Positions 31,984 through 41,735 are shown, numbered from the stretch's first letter. The stretch is 64,000 bases of DNA from Symbiodinium microadriaticum (GCA_001939145.1 LSRX01000055.1:1069013-1133012); one strand, 5' to 3'. Notes: generated from the sequence alone by a model not told the origin. A program made the numbers and translations.

Positions 31984-32154
31984 ATCAACCCATTGAAGAG
32001 TAGGATACCTTTTCTGTGGGTTCTCATGTTCGGACCCACATTGAAGTAAAACCCTGTAAACCCCAACGACAATTCCATGCGAACTATTTAAGAATCTGCG
32101 AAGGATGGCAGCCGAAGGGCACATAGGCGGACTCCGGCCCAGTGGGAGCCGGTC
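31984..32154 (-). CDS. Candidate internal exon with consensus splice sites
   Basis: Seen: a pyrimidine-rich CCCTCCCTCCCTGGGAAG precedes 32154. The frame of 57 codons includes CPSAAILRRFLNSSHGIVVG and CGSEHENPQKRYPTLQWVD and ends exactly at a GTAAGC donor (31978-31983). Both boundaries are in phase 0. Known: AG followed by G is a common acceptor context in dinoflagellates. Inference: a genuine internal exon. Product not recognised. Confidence 0.45.
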
Positions 32155-32199
32155 CTTCCCAGGGAGGGAGGGGTAGTGGGGTTTAGGTTTTGGGGGTTT

Positions 32200-32277
32200 A
32201 CCTGTCGTCTCTAGATATTGTATCTCTTTTTTTGTTAGAAAATATCCCAAAAGGGAACTGCAATGGAGACTATAGCT
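32200..32277. mobile_element. MITE, family A, shortened
   Basis: ACCTGTCGTCTCTAGATATT and CTGCAATGGAGACTATAGCT remain; the centre is deleted. Confidence 0.8.
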
Positions 32278-32775
32278 AGGATGTGGGGCTTTGGGTTTGG
32301 CGGCTTCGGGATTAGGATTCAGGCTTTAGCGGCTTCAAGGTTGAGGGTCTTGCAATAAGACTTCGCGAAGGCTCTGCGGGGATTTAGAGGGCTAAGGTAT
32401 TACGGCTTTAAGGCCTTAGCTTTCAGTTGCTTGCGATTTGGGAGTTTGGGGGGTGTAAGGGTGTCGAGATTATGTGAAGCTGCACTTAGTGTTTCAAGCT
32501 TCAAGCATTTGGATCTTGTCGGGATTCTGCGTTCTAGGGTTCGAGATTGGGTCTTGAAGGCTTCGCGGTTTCTGATGTTAAGCTGCAATCGGGTCTCTCG
32601 GCAAGACAGGTTGAGCGGCCACAGGTATGGTCGGTCCCACTGGTCTGCATAACGTTTTGACAAGGACAAGCCCAAACGGACAATGTACCCATAAACTACT
32701 TTTACCCTAAACCCTAAACCCTGATGGTATATACTTTGACCCAAAACTATCTATGCTATGCAGGAACCTCTCTGA

Positions 32776-33051
32776 GGCACAAGAATACATCGTGCATCGT
32801 ACGTGGGAGCCTTGATATTAAGCTGTTTAATCCTAAAGCTGCAGGTTTGTTACGGTACACCAATGGATAGTATTAGCACTAAGAGAACGTCCGAATACTA
32901 CGTGGACCCGTCAGAGAAACCACGAGAAGCAAGAAGCAAACTGCGCCTGCATGCTGAGGAGATTTGGACCTTGATCGGGTCATCACGACTTTCTGGAAGC
33001 TTCGGACGTGAGGGTGTAGGGCTGAGGTCTGAGGATGTTGCGCCTGTTTAA
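32776..33051 (+). CDS. Candidate exon, product unknown
   Basis: Seen: a plus-strand frame open from 32776 contains GTPMDSISTKRTSEYYVDPS, EKPREARSKLRLHAEEIWTL and IGSSRLSGSFGREGVGLRSE to a TAA at 33051. A CTGCAG at about 32841-32846 is a possible acceptor; the hydrophobic ALILSCLILKLQVC before it may be intron or leader. The charged, helix-friendly composition is among the most protein-like in the window, and the minus strand is much weaker. No family recognised. Confidence 0.42.
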   Translation, partial: GTRIHRASYVGALILSCLILKLQVCYGTPMDSISTKRTSEYYVDPSEKPREARSKLRLHAEEIWTLIGSSRLSGSFGREGVGLRSEDVAPV

Positions 33052-33296
33052 GCTTTACCTTAACCCCCAAATAACCTATCTTTTGAAGGACTTAATGCTT
33101 ATATGTAAAGAAATCTTAAAAAGAAGCCCTAAAGAGGTAGCTGATTTATCTGGGGTCCCCCGGGGTTGACAGATTGAGTCTGAAGATGTTGAGAAGTTAC
33201 CACTATTCAAAAAAGCTGGTAGCAGCGAGACTGCTGAAACCCCGCAAACCTTAGGGTTTGGGGTTTAGTGAGTGAGCGCGTGAGTGTCGACCTGCG

Positions 33297-33587
33297 GTGC
33301 TCTCCGGCCCCACGGAAGCGGCCTTCTTTGCTCGGGGCTCCGGTGTAAAGCTCAACCCTCCGAGCCCCTCAAATCCAGCCCGGGAAGGGGTAATTTGCGG
33401 AATTGGACACTTGGCAAAACAGCCCACCGCGAAGGAACAAAGCTTTCCCGCGATGATCCTTCACCGAAGTACTAAGCTGGGGACACTGGCTCAGAGACGG
33501 GGCATGGGGGGGAGGGTTGGTCGAACCAACACGCACACCCGAACAGCACCGGCAGCGAGACTAAGGGCAACAACAATTTTCAGCTGA
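33297..33587 (+). CDS. Weak candidate frame
   Basis: A 96-codon plus-strand frame in a telomere-motif-free, GC-rich patch. Its start comes from an alternative codon and neighbouring frames are also open, so coding is only possible, not likely. Confidence 0.18.
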   Translation: MLSGPTEAAFFARGSGVKLNPPSPSNPAREGVICGIGHLAKQPTAKEQSFPAMILHRSTKLGTLAQRRGMGGRVGRTNTHTRTAPAARLRATTIFS

Positions 33588-33709
33588 TGCCCCTCGTGGC
33601 TGCAAATGCTCGAACAGTGTCCAATCGGCGTGTGCGGCGATGCCTGATGCTGAAGGCATCACCCCTCGACCAAAAGGGGAACGGCCCGAGGACTCAGTGC
33701 ACCGACTGA

Positions 33710-33904
33710 TTGTTGTTTGGCTGGTGTTCTCGGGTGCGAGGACAAATTGGAGACCAATTTTCAGTTGTAGGGCACGTCTTTCCGAACAACGAGCGTGCCC
33801 TTGAAATCTACATTATGGTCATACAACTGACCATGTATGCCGTAAGGTTTGCTTCGTACGACCTTGAAAAATCTGCAACTAAAAAGCCCGATGAAAACCG
33901 ATAA
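33710..33904 (+). CDS. Candidate exon, strand not certain
   Basis: Seen: after GTGCGAG at about 33741 a plus-strand frame reads GQIGDQFSVVGHVFPNNERA, LEIYIMVIQLTMYAVRFAS and YDLEKSATKKPDENR to a TAA at 33902-33904. The minus strand over 33761-33979 is open as well (KVVRSKPYGIHGQLYDHN). I favour plus because the acceptor-like GAG/G and the charged tail look natural. No family recognised. Confidence 0.33.
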   Translation: MLFGWCSRVRGQIGDQFSVVGHVFPNNERALEIYIMVIQLTMYAVRFASYDLEKSATKKPDENR

Positions 33905-34549
33905 ATCTGACAAGAAAAAGACCTTCTGTTTGGTCCCGCTTCTCTCAAGCACCGAATCGGGGACCTGTGCCTGGAACACTCACCAGCCAAGCAGAAGGTG
34001 CCAGGTGGAGGTCTCTCTTAAGGTTCGGATATGGGGCTTAGGGGTTTTAGTCTTGGTTTTTGGGCTTGGGTTTAAGTTTAGGGTCTGGGGTATATATGAC
34101 CCCTGTGATAATACATGCAAAATTCACCCTGCTGGTGAGGAGTCTTCAAGTCTTCGGTGCAGCAGTGCTTTTGGCTCATGCTTAGGGCGTTGGGTTCAAA
34201 CACTTCGGTAGTTGAGGGTTCCTGGGGTTTGCGGGCTTGCGTTTCTTGTCTTAGTTCTCCCACACCCGGCGTTCAAACTTCCTGGCTCCTTGCTGGAATT
34301 TTGGCTTCCGTGTCCAGGGGGGCTTGGTCCCCCCCCAAACCCGAAACCCTCAAACCCTAAAGTTCCTAAAGCCCTGAAACCTAGAGCCTAAACCCCTCAC
34401 AATCCTAAAACATCCTAAAAACCTATATCCTGAAACCCCAAAATCATAGAACCCCTCAGCCCTAAACACAAAAACCCTGAACCCTGAACCCCTCAAGCCT
34501 CAAGAATTTAAAAATCCCAACCCCTACGCAGCCCTTTCTCATCCCCGCA

Positions 34550-34822
34550 AGGGTCCGTATACCCAAATAGTATATACTGTGACCCCAACGTACCTATATA
34601 GGGACTGCTTTAAAGCCTAAGTACTTACTTACCCCAAAAAGCCACGAACATAAGCGGTTAAACCTTCAGATTACTACTAAGTTAAAAGAACCCCAAAAAG
34701 TTTAAAGGTTGGGCATTGGAGAACTAAGAATATATGTATGTATGTATATATATATATATATATGCTGTATATATACTCTATATATATATATATACTTACT
34801 TACCATACGGGTACATGCACCC
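34550..34822. mobile_element. MITE, family D, apparently split by a TA/TATG repeat
   Basis: The left half AGGGTCCGTATACCCAAATA..CGTACCTATATAGGGACTGC is at 34550-34612 and a right-end-like CATACGGGTACATGCACCC is at 34803-34821. A microsatellite at 34734-34797 lies between. Confidence 0.5.
34734..34797. repeat. TA/TATG microsatellite
   Basis: TATGTATGTATATAT and TATATATATATACTTAC runs around a TGCTGTATATATACTC centre. Confidence 0.9.
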
Positions 34823-34903
34823 TTCTTATCCGAGCTCCTGGCTCGGCTTCCCCATCGTCGTCGTGCGGCGCATCCTCCAGGGGCTCCTTGCAATCCCATT
34901 TGG

Positions 34904-35100
34904 GGAGTTCTCTAAACTAGGGTCCCTTTTGGGGGGTTCCTTAAAGGAGTTCCGAAGGGATTCTACAGGCAAAGAAGCTTCAAAAGGGGCGCTATAAGGG
35001 TTCCGTATGGGTAGTTCTGTAAATTAGGGTACCCTTTTTGAGGTCCCTTTTATCAGGGTGCCGTACTGTATTGGGGACCTAAAACGGGACCCTAATTTAA
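34904..35100. mobile_element. MITE, family M, with two left ends in tandem
   Basis: GAGTTCTCTAAACTAGGGTCC at 34904 and TAGTTCTGTAAATTAGGGTA at 35012 are direct copies. One right end, AACGGGACCCTAATTTAA, lies at 35083-35100. Confidence 0.6.
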
Positions 35101-35103
35101 TAT

Positions 35104-35212
35104 ACGTTATACTCTCCATTGTAGTTCCTTTGGGGGGTTATCTTATGGGATTCTAAGTCCTAAGTACAGAATTGGGTAAGCCCAAAAAGGAACTGCAATG
35201 GAGACTGTAGGC
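35104..35212. mobile_element. MITE, family A
   Basis: ACGTTATACTCTCCATTGTAG and CTGCAATGGAGACTGTAGGC. It starts four bases after the family M element. Confidence 0.85.
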
Positions 35213-35960
35213 ACTCTCTATAAGACCATAAATGCCCACTGTTTGGGACCATGTACCCCCTAATGAGGGTACAAGGAGGGTCCTGGATGACTGTTAAGGG
35301 TTTGGGGTTTGGATTGCGATTAGGGTTTGGGGTTTGGGGGTTTAGGGTTAAGGCTTTGTGTTGTGGGCTTCGGGTTCAGCATTCGGACCCCCAAGAAGCC
35401 AGAGGGGCCATCCAAAAACACAATGCGGAGTCAGTCCACCAAAGAGCATCGCCGAACACGAACCGAAGTCCTCAAACACAACCCTAAAACCAAAATCTTA
35501 CACGCGAAAACCCAATGAGCGCCGGTAGAATGTTCATGGAAGTCGCTGTAGAGTCAGTTTACAGCATCGCCCCTGCCACTGCAAATGACGTCTTTTAGCA
35601 TATAAGCCGTGATCCTTAAACTGATCTAAACCCCAATGCTACATGACTGCTCGTATGCAGAAGCCGTAAGTCTCATTTATTTGAAGCTGCATGCACTTCC
35701 GCACCTGCTCGATGGCGAAGGTGGCCTTGCGAGTGGGAGACGCCTGATCCAGGGTTGAGGGTGTTTGGGGTTTGGGGGTTTAGGGTTTAGGGTTTTTGGG
35801 GTTCGGGGTTTAGGGTTTTTAGTTTAGGGATCATGTACAGGTCGTTTGTGGATTCGAGGTCCTTGATTAACGGGTCCTTATGTCTTGGATCCTGCTGCTT
35901 TGTGTCTGTAGTATCAACTTGAAAGGGTTTGCGAACGTAGGACCTGAGCTTTATAGGGCT

Positions 35961-36052
35961 TACCCTAGGGCTCCAAGTATACAAATAGTACCTACTTTGG
36001 GGTCTAAAGTCTGTAAGCAGTACCTACTTTGGGCTATTTGGAGCCCCAGGGT
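35961..36052. mobile_element. MITE, family J
   Basis: ACCCTAGGGCTCCAAGTATA to TTGGAGCCCCAGGGT, nearly identical to 901-990. Confidence 0.9.
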
Positions 36053-36095
36053 TAGTGTTTAGAGATATGAGTCGAGGGTTGAACGGTTACGTCAG

Positions 36096-36725
36096 TTATG
36101 TACAGTCGCAGGCTGTTGGGGCGATGCTAAGTTTCCTGCAATCACCACGGGTGAGTAGATCGCTGCAAAATTTCAACCAATCTGCACAAACATAGGCTGC
36201 TGGGTTCTCTCTTGCGTGTCTGGCTACATCGTATCTAATTACATCATGCTTGCAGTGCTTTTGCCGGGTTCTTGTCAGTCTTCCTCGAGGTCTTTTCGGC
36301 ATCAGGGCTTTAGTGATTAGTCGTGTCCGGTATACCGTTTCGGCTTCCACTAGCGCGTGACAGTCCCTTCGGCGACGAGGGAGCCTTGTGACGAGTCCGG
36401 TGTCCGCTACCTCGATCATGTTGCAAACTGAATCTTGCAATTTACAATTAGCAGTTATATATATATATATATAGTTAACCGGAGCACGAAGCTTACAATT
36501 TGCGGGCAACGGCGATGATGACCGCCATGACGATAATGGTGACCACAACACCTCAGAACTAACACAATGAATACAAACCACCATCACTAAACGGCTACCA
36601 CCCCCATGATTGTCAGCGCCATTAGCCCCTCCCGGGGCTGAAATCCTGGCTATGGAAACAGTATGTCTAAAAATTATAGCTTCGTGAACTAAGCCTTGAT
36701 TTGACACACGAGGAAGACGAGACAA
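36096..36725 (-). CDS. Long minus-strand frame, probable 3' part of a gene
   Basis: Seen: 209 codons open to a TAA at 36096. The C-terminal half is the convincing part: MIEVADTGLVTRLPRRRRDC, ALVEAETVYRTRLITKALMP and YDVARHARENPAAYVCADWL, basic and helix-like. The middle carries a TA microsatellite coding YIYIYI. A second minus-strand frame at 36689-36880 (YLEHGFFERELQMELRYC) overlaps its start in another phase, so an intron or frameshift separates them. Both follow the acidic exon at 36916 on the same strand and may belong to one gene. Family unknown. Confidence 0.35.
   Translation of the reverse strand: MSRLPRVSNQGLVHEAIIFRHTVSIARISAPGGANGADNHGGGSRLVMVVCIHCVSSEVLWSPLSSWRSSSPLPANCKLRAPVNYIYIYITANCKLQDSVCNMIEVADTGLVTRLPRRRRDCHALVEAETVYRTRLITKALMPKRPRGRLTRTRQKHCKHDVIRYDVARHARENPAAYVCADWLKFCSDLLTRGDCRKLSIAPTACDCT
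36455..36472. repeat. Short TA microsatellite
   Basis: Nine TA units inside an open frame. Confidence 0.9.
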
Positions 36726-36915
36726 GGCTTGACTTTCGGTGCCTTGCAGTATCTTAACTCCATCTGAAGCTCCCTTTCAAAAAAACCATGCTCTAAATAT
36801 AAGGTCAGGATACCAATCTGTATGTATCTGGAACCAGTACCGGATGGCCCACTCAAAATGCAAGTCTGCTGGAAAAGCAATTCATTCTGGCTGCCGTCGT
36901 TATCCTTTTGGACGT

Positions 36916-37295
36916 TCAGCTATCCAACTTGCCCACATCGCCGTCATCGATCTTGCCCTCGAACTGGTCGTCGTCGTGATTATCATCGTCATCGTAGTAG
37001 CACCCAACATGCTCTTTCTTGATGGCTGGACGAACTCCCGGTTTTGGGCAGAGGAGCTGATAACATGCATTTGCTACTACGATCTGGCTGTCGAGCTGAT
37101 CATCGCCGTGTTTGTCATCGTCATCGTAATAACGGGACCCCTGATGTTGGTTCAGGGGGGGCTGATATGCCGTTGCTACTACGATACTACTGCAACGACG
37201 CCTACGAATGCTGAAACTGAGGCAGTAATAGTACAGTGCCCATGCGAGTATGAATGCAGCATGCGGCGACCATAACCTTGCCGCTTTTGTTGCAT
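36916..37295 (-). CDS. Exon of a protein with acidic YYDDDD repeats
   Basis: Seen: a minus-strand frame open from 37302 to a TGA at 36916. It starts hydrophobic (FILAWALYYYCLSFS, a likely membrane or signal helix), then RRRRC, then two diverged repeats: IVVATAYQPPLN..RYYDDDDKHGDDQLDS and IVVANACYQLL..CYYDDDDNHDDDQFEG. Differences between the repeats include silent third-base changes, as under coding selection. A TAG acceptor before 37295 matches in phase the GTGAGG donor at 37416, giving a 121-base intron. Known: clustered Asp can bind Ca2+ or basic partners. Inference: a secreted or membrane-anchored acidic protein; no family recognised. The plus-strand frame (36739-37275) is a hydrophobic shadow. 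Confidence 0.5.
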
Positions 37296-37416
37296 CTACT
37301 TCTTATTTGCTTTCAGAACTGGACCAGACCGCTGGAATCTCCGTGCTAAAGTACATGAGCCGGGGTTCTTGAACAACCTCAGCTCAGCATGAGCAACTGA
37401 GCAACATAGTCCTCAC

Positions 37417-37503
37417 CAATCCTGCAAACCTCCGTGGCACTGATGGGACGGACAGCAACAAAAGAGAAAGAAGAGCCACAATGATTCCGCTTCAAATCTA
37501 CTA

Positions 37504-37540
<37 letters not shown>

Positions 37541-37924
37541 GGCTGCTTCTGCTGCTGCTGCTTCCTCGTCCTCTTGTACAAGTGACACTGCTGAGGGCAA
37601 GTCTACTGCATGGACCGGGCTAGGCCTGCGTGTAGAACGCAGGCATTGCCGTCCAATTGCGCCCTTGAATGAAACACGCCGCATGCATCCAAGGCAAACT
37701 TCGAAACAGGACAAGCACATCATGTCACTAAACTCCGAGCAGATACAGCAACACGCGGCCTCCCCTTCCAGCGATGCCACACGCATGCAGAACGCCACGG
37801 TCCAACTTGGACGCTTTTTGCGGATGCACGCCCTGGCTGCATGCCCCCAGCGGACACATTGGCACATTGCCCCGCTGTCATACGCCACGGCCGCATGCGC
37901 GTTGGCCCGAAAGGCACCCAGCAA
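37417..37924 (-). CDS. Upstream exon with polyalanine tract, same gene as 36916-37295
   Basis: Seen: in a minus-strand frame open from 37924, the part from about 37620 reads DLPSAVSLVQEDEEAAAA, a polyalanine run from a GCA/GCT repeat, and RNHCGSSFSFVAVRPISATE up to VCRI. The codon is split after its first base by the GTGAGG donor at 37411-37416; the next exon supplies the other two bases to give Asp. The N-terminal 100 codons are Cys-rich and plausible, but the plus strand is also open there, so the 5' limit is uncertain. Confidence 0.42.
37505..37562. repeat. CTG/GCT trinucleotide repeat inside a candidate exon
   Basis: About eighteen GCT-type triplets with GCG and TCT interruptions, coding alanine on the minus strand. 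Confidence 0.95.
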
Positions 37925-38045
37925 CTTCTAAAGTAGCAAAGCAGCCCCACACCTGGCCAGCGGTGTGCGGAGAGGCAAGATGCGGCTCTTGTCTCCCCGG
38001 GGTAGGGCTGTCAACGCGGCAATCTAACAATCTCAACATGCGCAT

Positions 38046-38262
38046 TTGGCAAAACAAGGAATTACTACCACTACCACTGCTACTACCACCACTTATGATA
38101 CCGCCACCACTACCCCCGTCACCACCCACTACCACAGCAACTTCCAGCGTCACTACGAACAGGACGACCACTTGGACTACATGAGCCACATGAAATCAAG
38201 AAGCATGGATGATAAGCTTTACCGTGGTTTTATCCCTTACAATGGAGGCCCGTTTGGACACC
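38046..38262 (+). CDS. Candidate exon abutting a family A MITE
   Basis: Seen: after an ACT/ACC-rich stretch coding threonines the plus-strand frame reads NFQRHYEQDDHLDYMSHMKS, then RSMDDKLYRGFIPYNGGPFG and HHL. The stop TAG is supplied by the MITE terminus ACCTATAG, so the protein-like part ends exactly at the element edge (38263). The minus strand is less natural here. Inference: an exon whose end coincides with the element, or a coding sequence truncated by its insertion. No family recognised. Confidence 0.42.
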
Positions 38263-38365
38263 ACCTATAGTCTCCCTTGTACTTCCTTAGATTTTTCGGT
38301 TTAACCAATTTGGCTTAGGATCCTACACGGTTAGCCAAAAAAGAACTAACATGGAGACTATAGGC
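38263..38365. mobile_element. MITE, family A
   Basis: ACCTATAGTCTCCCTTGTAC and CTAACATGGAGACTATAGGC with the centre TTAGGATCCTACACGG. Confidence 0.9.
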
Positions 38366-38652
38366 GGACCATCTCTGTGTGCCTGGCAAGTAGTACTGGC
38401 TTTTTGTATACCGCGGCTAGACAAGGGCCTTAGAATCGGGCTTCCTACATGCATTGTAAGTATTCAGTGCTTTTAGGGGTTTGGGATTAGGACAGCACGT
38501 AGCAACAATAGTAATTGACTGTAGTTCGTATTATTGTTTTGAGAAGTATGCTTATATATATATATGTATATGATTACATATGCATGCATATATTTTATGA
38601 GTATGAGGCAATCGGACCGGGAAGACGGCTGGCCTTCCCGCCTCGCATGCCA

Positions 38653-38675
38653 GACACACACACACACACACACAC
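38653..38675. repeat. CA microsatellite
   Basis: Eleven CA units. Confidence 0.9.
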
Positions 38676-38957
38676 TCGATCGAAACGGGTGTGTAATATA
38701 CATCTGCTGTCTATCGCAACCGGGAGACACTTCAGCATACTCACCCTAAGGCCTGAATCCAAGTAGTTGCCCCGGCAACAGAAGCCTTTACTAGCACAAC
38801 CCGGCAGACCGACCAACACAGCACCGGAAGATCGGTATACCCACGGTTTAGGGCTTAGGGTTTATTGGGTTTAGGCTTTTGTGGTTGGCCTTTGGGTTTT
38901 GGGGGCTCCAGATTCATCAGCCCTCAACTCCCAAAGCCTTCCGTCGCCAAGCCGGAA

Positions 38958-39125
38958 ACCACCCTAAACCCTAAACCCTAAGCCCCTAAACCCGAAACCC
39001 TAAACCCTAAACCCCTAAACCCCTAAACCCTAAGCCCCTAAACCCGAAACCCTAAACCCTAAACCCCTAAACCCCTAAACCCTAAACCCTAAACTCTAGA
39101 CCCTAAACCCTAAACCCTAAACCAA
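38958..39125. repeat. CCCTAAA array with 52-bp higher-order unit
   Basis: CCCTAAGCCCCTAAACCCGA recurs exactly 52 bases apart (38976 and 39028), with perfect CCCTAAA between and after. Confidence 0.9.
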
Positions 39126-39217
39126 AGTACGCAGAAACCCCGGAAACTTCTGGGCCTTCATCTCTGGGACCACACCAGTCACGCTTTCCGTGTCCTGCAG
39201 GAAAGAACTCGTGGCTT

Positions 39218-39400
39218 AGGGTTTAGGCGTTTAGATTTTTAGGGTTTTACGGTTTGGGGTTTAGGTTTTAGGGTTTAGGCCGGTTTAGGGTTTAGGGTTT
39301 AGGCGTTTAGAGGTCTTGGGGGTATTGGGGGTATCGGGGGTTTGGGTTTAGGGGTTCAGGGCTCAGGCGTTTAGGGATTTAGGGTTGGGGTTTAGGAGTG
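39218..39400. repeat. Degenerate TTTAGGG tract
   Basis: TTTAGGG, TTTAGGC and TTTTAGGG units, orientation opposite to the array ending at 39125. Confidence 0.85.
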
Positions 39401-39554
39401 TCTATACCAGATATTTTTTTCACAGCCGTTCGTGAACCTTCTGTACATGTACAGCCACTGCATCCCCTTCTGCGGCAGAGTCGAAAACATCCACCTGTTC
39501 CACTGATGAAGCAGCTCATAATAGTCTCGTCAAGTTTGTAATAAGGGCCATCTG

Positions 39555-39668
39555 GCTAAACGCTAAACCCTTTACCCTAAACCCAAGAAACCTTAACGAA
39601 ACCCTAAATCCTATAAACCCTAAACCCTAAACCCCTAAAGGCAACCCTAAGCCCTAAACCCTAAATAA
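39555..39668. repeat. Degenerate CCCTAAA tract
   Basis: Ten variant units in the C-rich orientation. Confidence 0.8.
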
Positions 39669-39774
39669 GCCAACCCACAGGCCGCTTCTTTTGCAAGAGG
39701 GTCGAATCTTCGCTGCTCCATGGGCCTGCGCCACAGAATGAAAGGGGTTTAGGGGTGTGGCGTTTACCGGGGCT

Positions 39775-39965
39775 TCAGGGTTGAGGGGTGGAACTCTGTT
39801 AAATTGAATGAAGCGATTTAGGCTTTAAGGGGGTTTAGGGTCTAGGGGCAGAGTTCTGTTAAATTGCAGCAGTTTAGGCCGTAAGGGGGGTTAGGGTTTA
39901 GGGGAAGCGCTCTGTTAAATTCAGGCAGTTTAGGCTATACGGGGCTTAGGGTTTAGGGATGGAGC
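39775..39965. repeat. Three-copy 56-60-bp minisatellite carrying TTTAGGG
   Basis: The CTCTGTTAAATT core occurs at 39794, 39854 and 39910 (second copy TTCTGTTAAATT), each followed by GTTTAGG..AAGGGGGTTTAGGG-like sequence. Confidence 0.9.
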
Positions 39966-40431
39966 TTACAACTCCTAGCTTTTTCTGCTCAGCCGGCTCT
40001 CGCAGGCTCCAAGATAACGCTCTTGCGGGGAGTTGCTATTTTAGGGTTTAGGGTTTAGGGTACTGGGACGGTTGAAATAGGCCACTGTTGGCTTTGATAC
40101 ACTGTTTAGGGTCCGGGGTTCACAGGCACTACGGTTCACGGTAGCTTATGGGGGGTTGTGACTTTATGCTTCATGCCTGTTGGGTTGTGCAAGGCTTCTT
40201 GTTCTGGGCTTGGTGGAGTTGTTTTCATAGGGGCAGGGCATGTGAGTTGCAAATCAGCGTGACCCAATCGCCCAGGGCAACATCGAAAATTCAAGGATCA
40301 GCGATATGGCGTACAGAAACTGCAGGCTGCGGTGGATACGACGTTGCAAATAACCATGGCGCAAGACACATGCTCGCATGGATGCCCACGGCCCATGTCT
40401 CACCTAGTACATTAAGAACCTTACACCCTAA

Positions 40432-40644
40432 CTAAACGGGCCTACAATCCAAGATGTCCGAAACATCCACTGTCCAATTGCATCGTACAGCCGCCGAAGT
40501 CTCAAAGAAAGGCCCCAGAGCAGCAAAGAGTGCTTTTCCCGCACGCACGATCTCGCAGAGCTTGCATCGATGTATTTTGTCTGTCTCGAATTTCTGGGGG
40601 TCCTGGTACAACCTTTCGAAAAGCAGGAATGAGAAGCCAGGAAA
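40432..40644 (-). CDS. Best-preserved exon of the 40.4-41.7 kb gene
   Basis: Seen: after the polypyrimidine acceptor TCCTTCTTTTCAG the minus strand reads 70 codons without a Met: FPGFSFLLFERLYQDPQKFE, then TDKIHRCKLCEIVRAGKALF and AALGPFFETSAAVRCNWTVD, to a TAG at 40432 (or a GTAGGC donor just before it). The upstream flank, presumably intron, contains TTTAGGG repeats at 40690-40750. This is clear evidence that real exons here lack an ATG. Function unknown. Confidence 0.5.
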   Translation of the reverse strand, partial: FPGFSFLLFERLYQDPQKFETDKIHRCKLCEIVRAGKALFAALGPFFETSAAVRCNWTVDVSDILDCRPV

Positions 40645-41735
40645 CTGAAAAGAAGGACATGAGTTTCGACCATTGCCACTTCAACCCATGGTCATAGGGC
40701 TTATAGGGTTTAGGGGTTTAGGGTTTGGCTTAGGCCTGGGGGTTAGGGCATGACACCATCGCTTCGCGAAGTCAACATCCTGCAGCCTTTGAGGTAAGAA
40801 CAGCGGCAGCAATGGACCGAACACTAGTGTTCCTCATCATCGTTGCATGCAGTCTTAACTTAAGCATGATGGTAGCAGTATTGACAAAACTAGGGACAAT
40901 GCTTTTAAGATATTTCTGATGCCGAGTTTTGGGAGTGCGCTGATGGACAGGATCTTGGGTTCACAGCCACAGTCTCGAATTTACGGTTGACAATCACAGC
41001 ATCTTGAATCAACGACTTCCACCAACCCGGTGTCACCAAGGCCTACCTTCGGTTGGCGTCGTATAGCTTATCCAATTGAGCAGAACCCCCGTCGACACTC
41101 AGTCGGCGTGCTTCTTGGTGATTTTCCACTCACTAGGTTGTGAGTCTTGAAGTTGCTTCACCAGCGACCTGAGCTTGGCATGTATGATAGGGGGGGGCTT
41201 CGTTTTATCGGGTCTTGAAGATAAGGATTCTACTGTGAAAAGTTTAGACGGGGCTCCACCGGGACCGAGAGTTGTCGCACAGATTTGTTCATGGAGTGTC
41301 GGATAATTCAACCGACCCACGATATAGCGTAGTAGCGCTTCGAGTTCATAATTTCGTCTGCACGGGGATTATAGGGTCTAACTAAACTGTGCCGCACTAG
41401 GCTTACATACGAACATTGGACTACTGCAAGAGCTAACCGCTCTTCCCGGGGCAGATACGGATTGTTGAAACTGTCTATGGAGCTTGTATCGAGCTTCGCC
41501 TACACACGCCTGGCATGCTGGAAGATCCTGTGCTGCTTAATTATGAGCTCTATGCAGCCCCATAGAGCCATGTTTGAGAACCCTATTGGAACCAACTTTC
41601 GACCTCTACTACAAGCAGTACTGCAGCCAAGGGGCTTGGTCAGGACGAGCCAAAGCACGCCCAACACGGCACACCTTGGCGCGTCCGGGGTTGATCTTGG
41701 CAAGGTGACGCATGCTACAAGGGAACTCTCAGGTG
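40432..41735 (-). pseudogene. Decayed multi-segment gene, product unknown
   Basis: Seen on the minus strand, in order: about 41735-41630 HLAKINPGRAKVCRVGRALA; 41600-41500 FSNMALWGCIELIIKQHRIF; 41411-41499 TSSIDSFNNPYLPREERLAL, ending at GTATGT; 41047-41357 NYELEALLRYIVGRLNYPTL and IIHAKLRSLVKQLQDS; 40905-41042 GWWKSLIQDAVIVNRKFETV; and 40432-40644 LLFERLYQDPQKFETDKIHR, behind a strong TCCTTCTTTTCAG. At two joins the same frame continues across a single TAG (at 41502-41500 and 41045-41043) that would be CAG with one change, and at least one frame shift lies near 41110. These breaks point to a decayed gene, though some boundaries could be introns. No family recognised. Confidence 0.5.

Noticed and set aside
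36739-37275. 178-codon plus-strand frame with two very hydrophobic repeats
   Set aside because: The hydrophobic runs are the antisense of acidic GAT/GAC codons on the minus strand. The minus frame has the better splice phase and composition.
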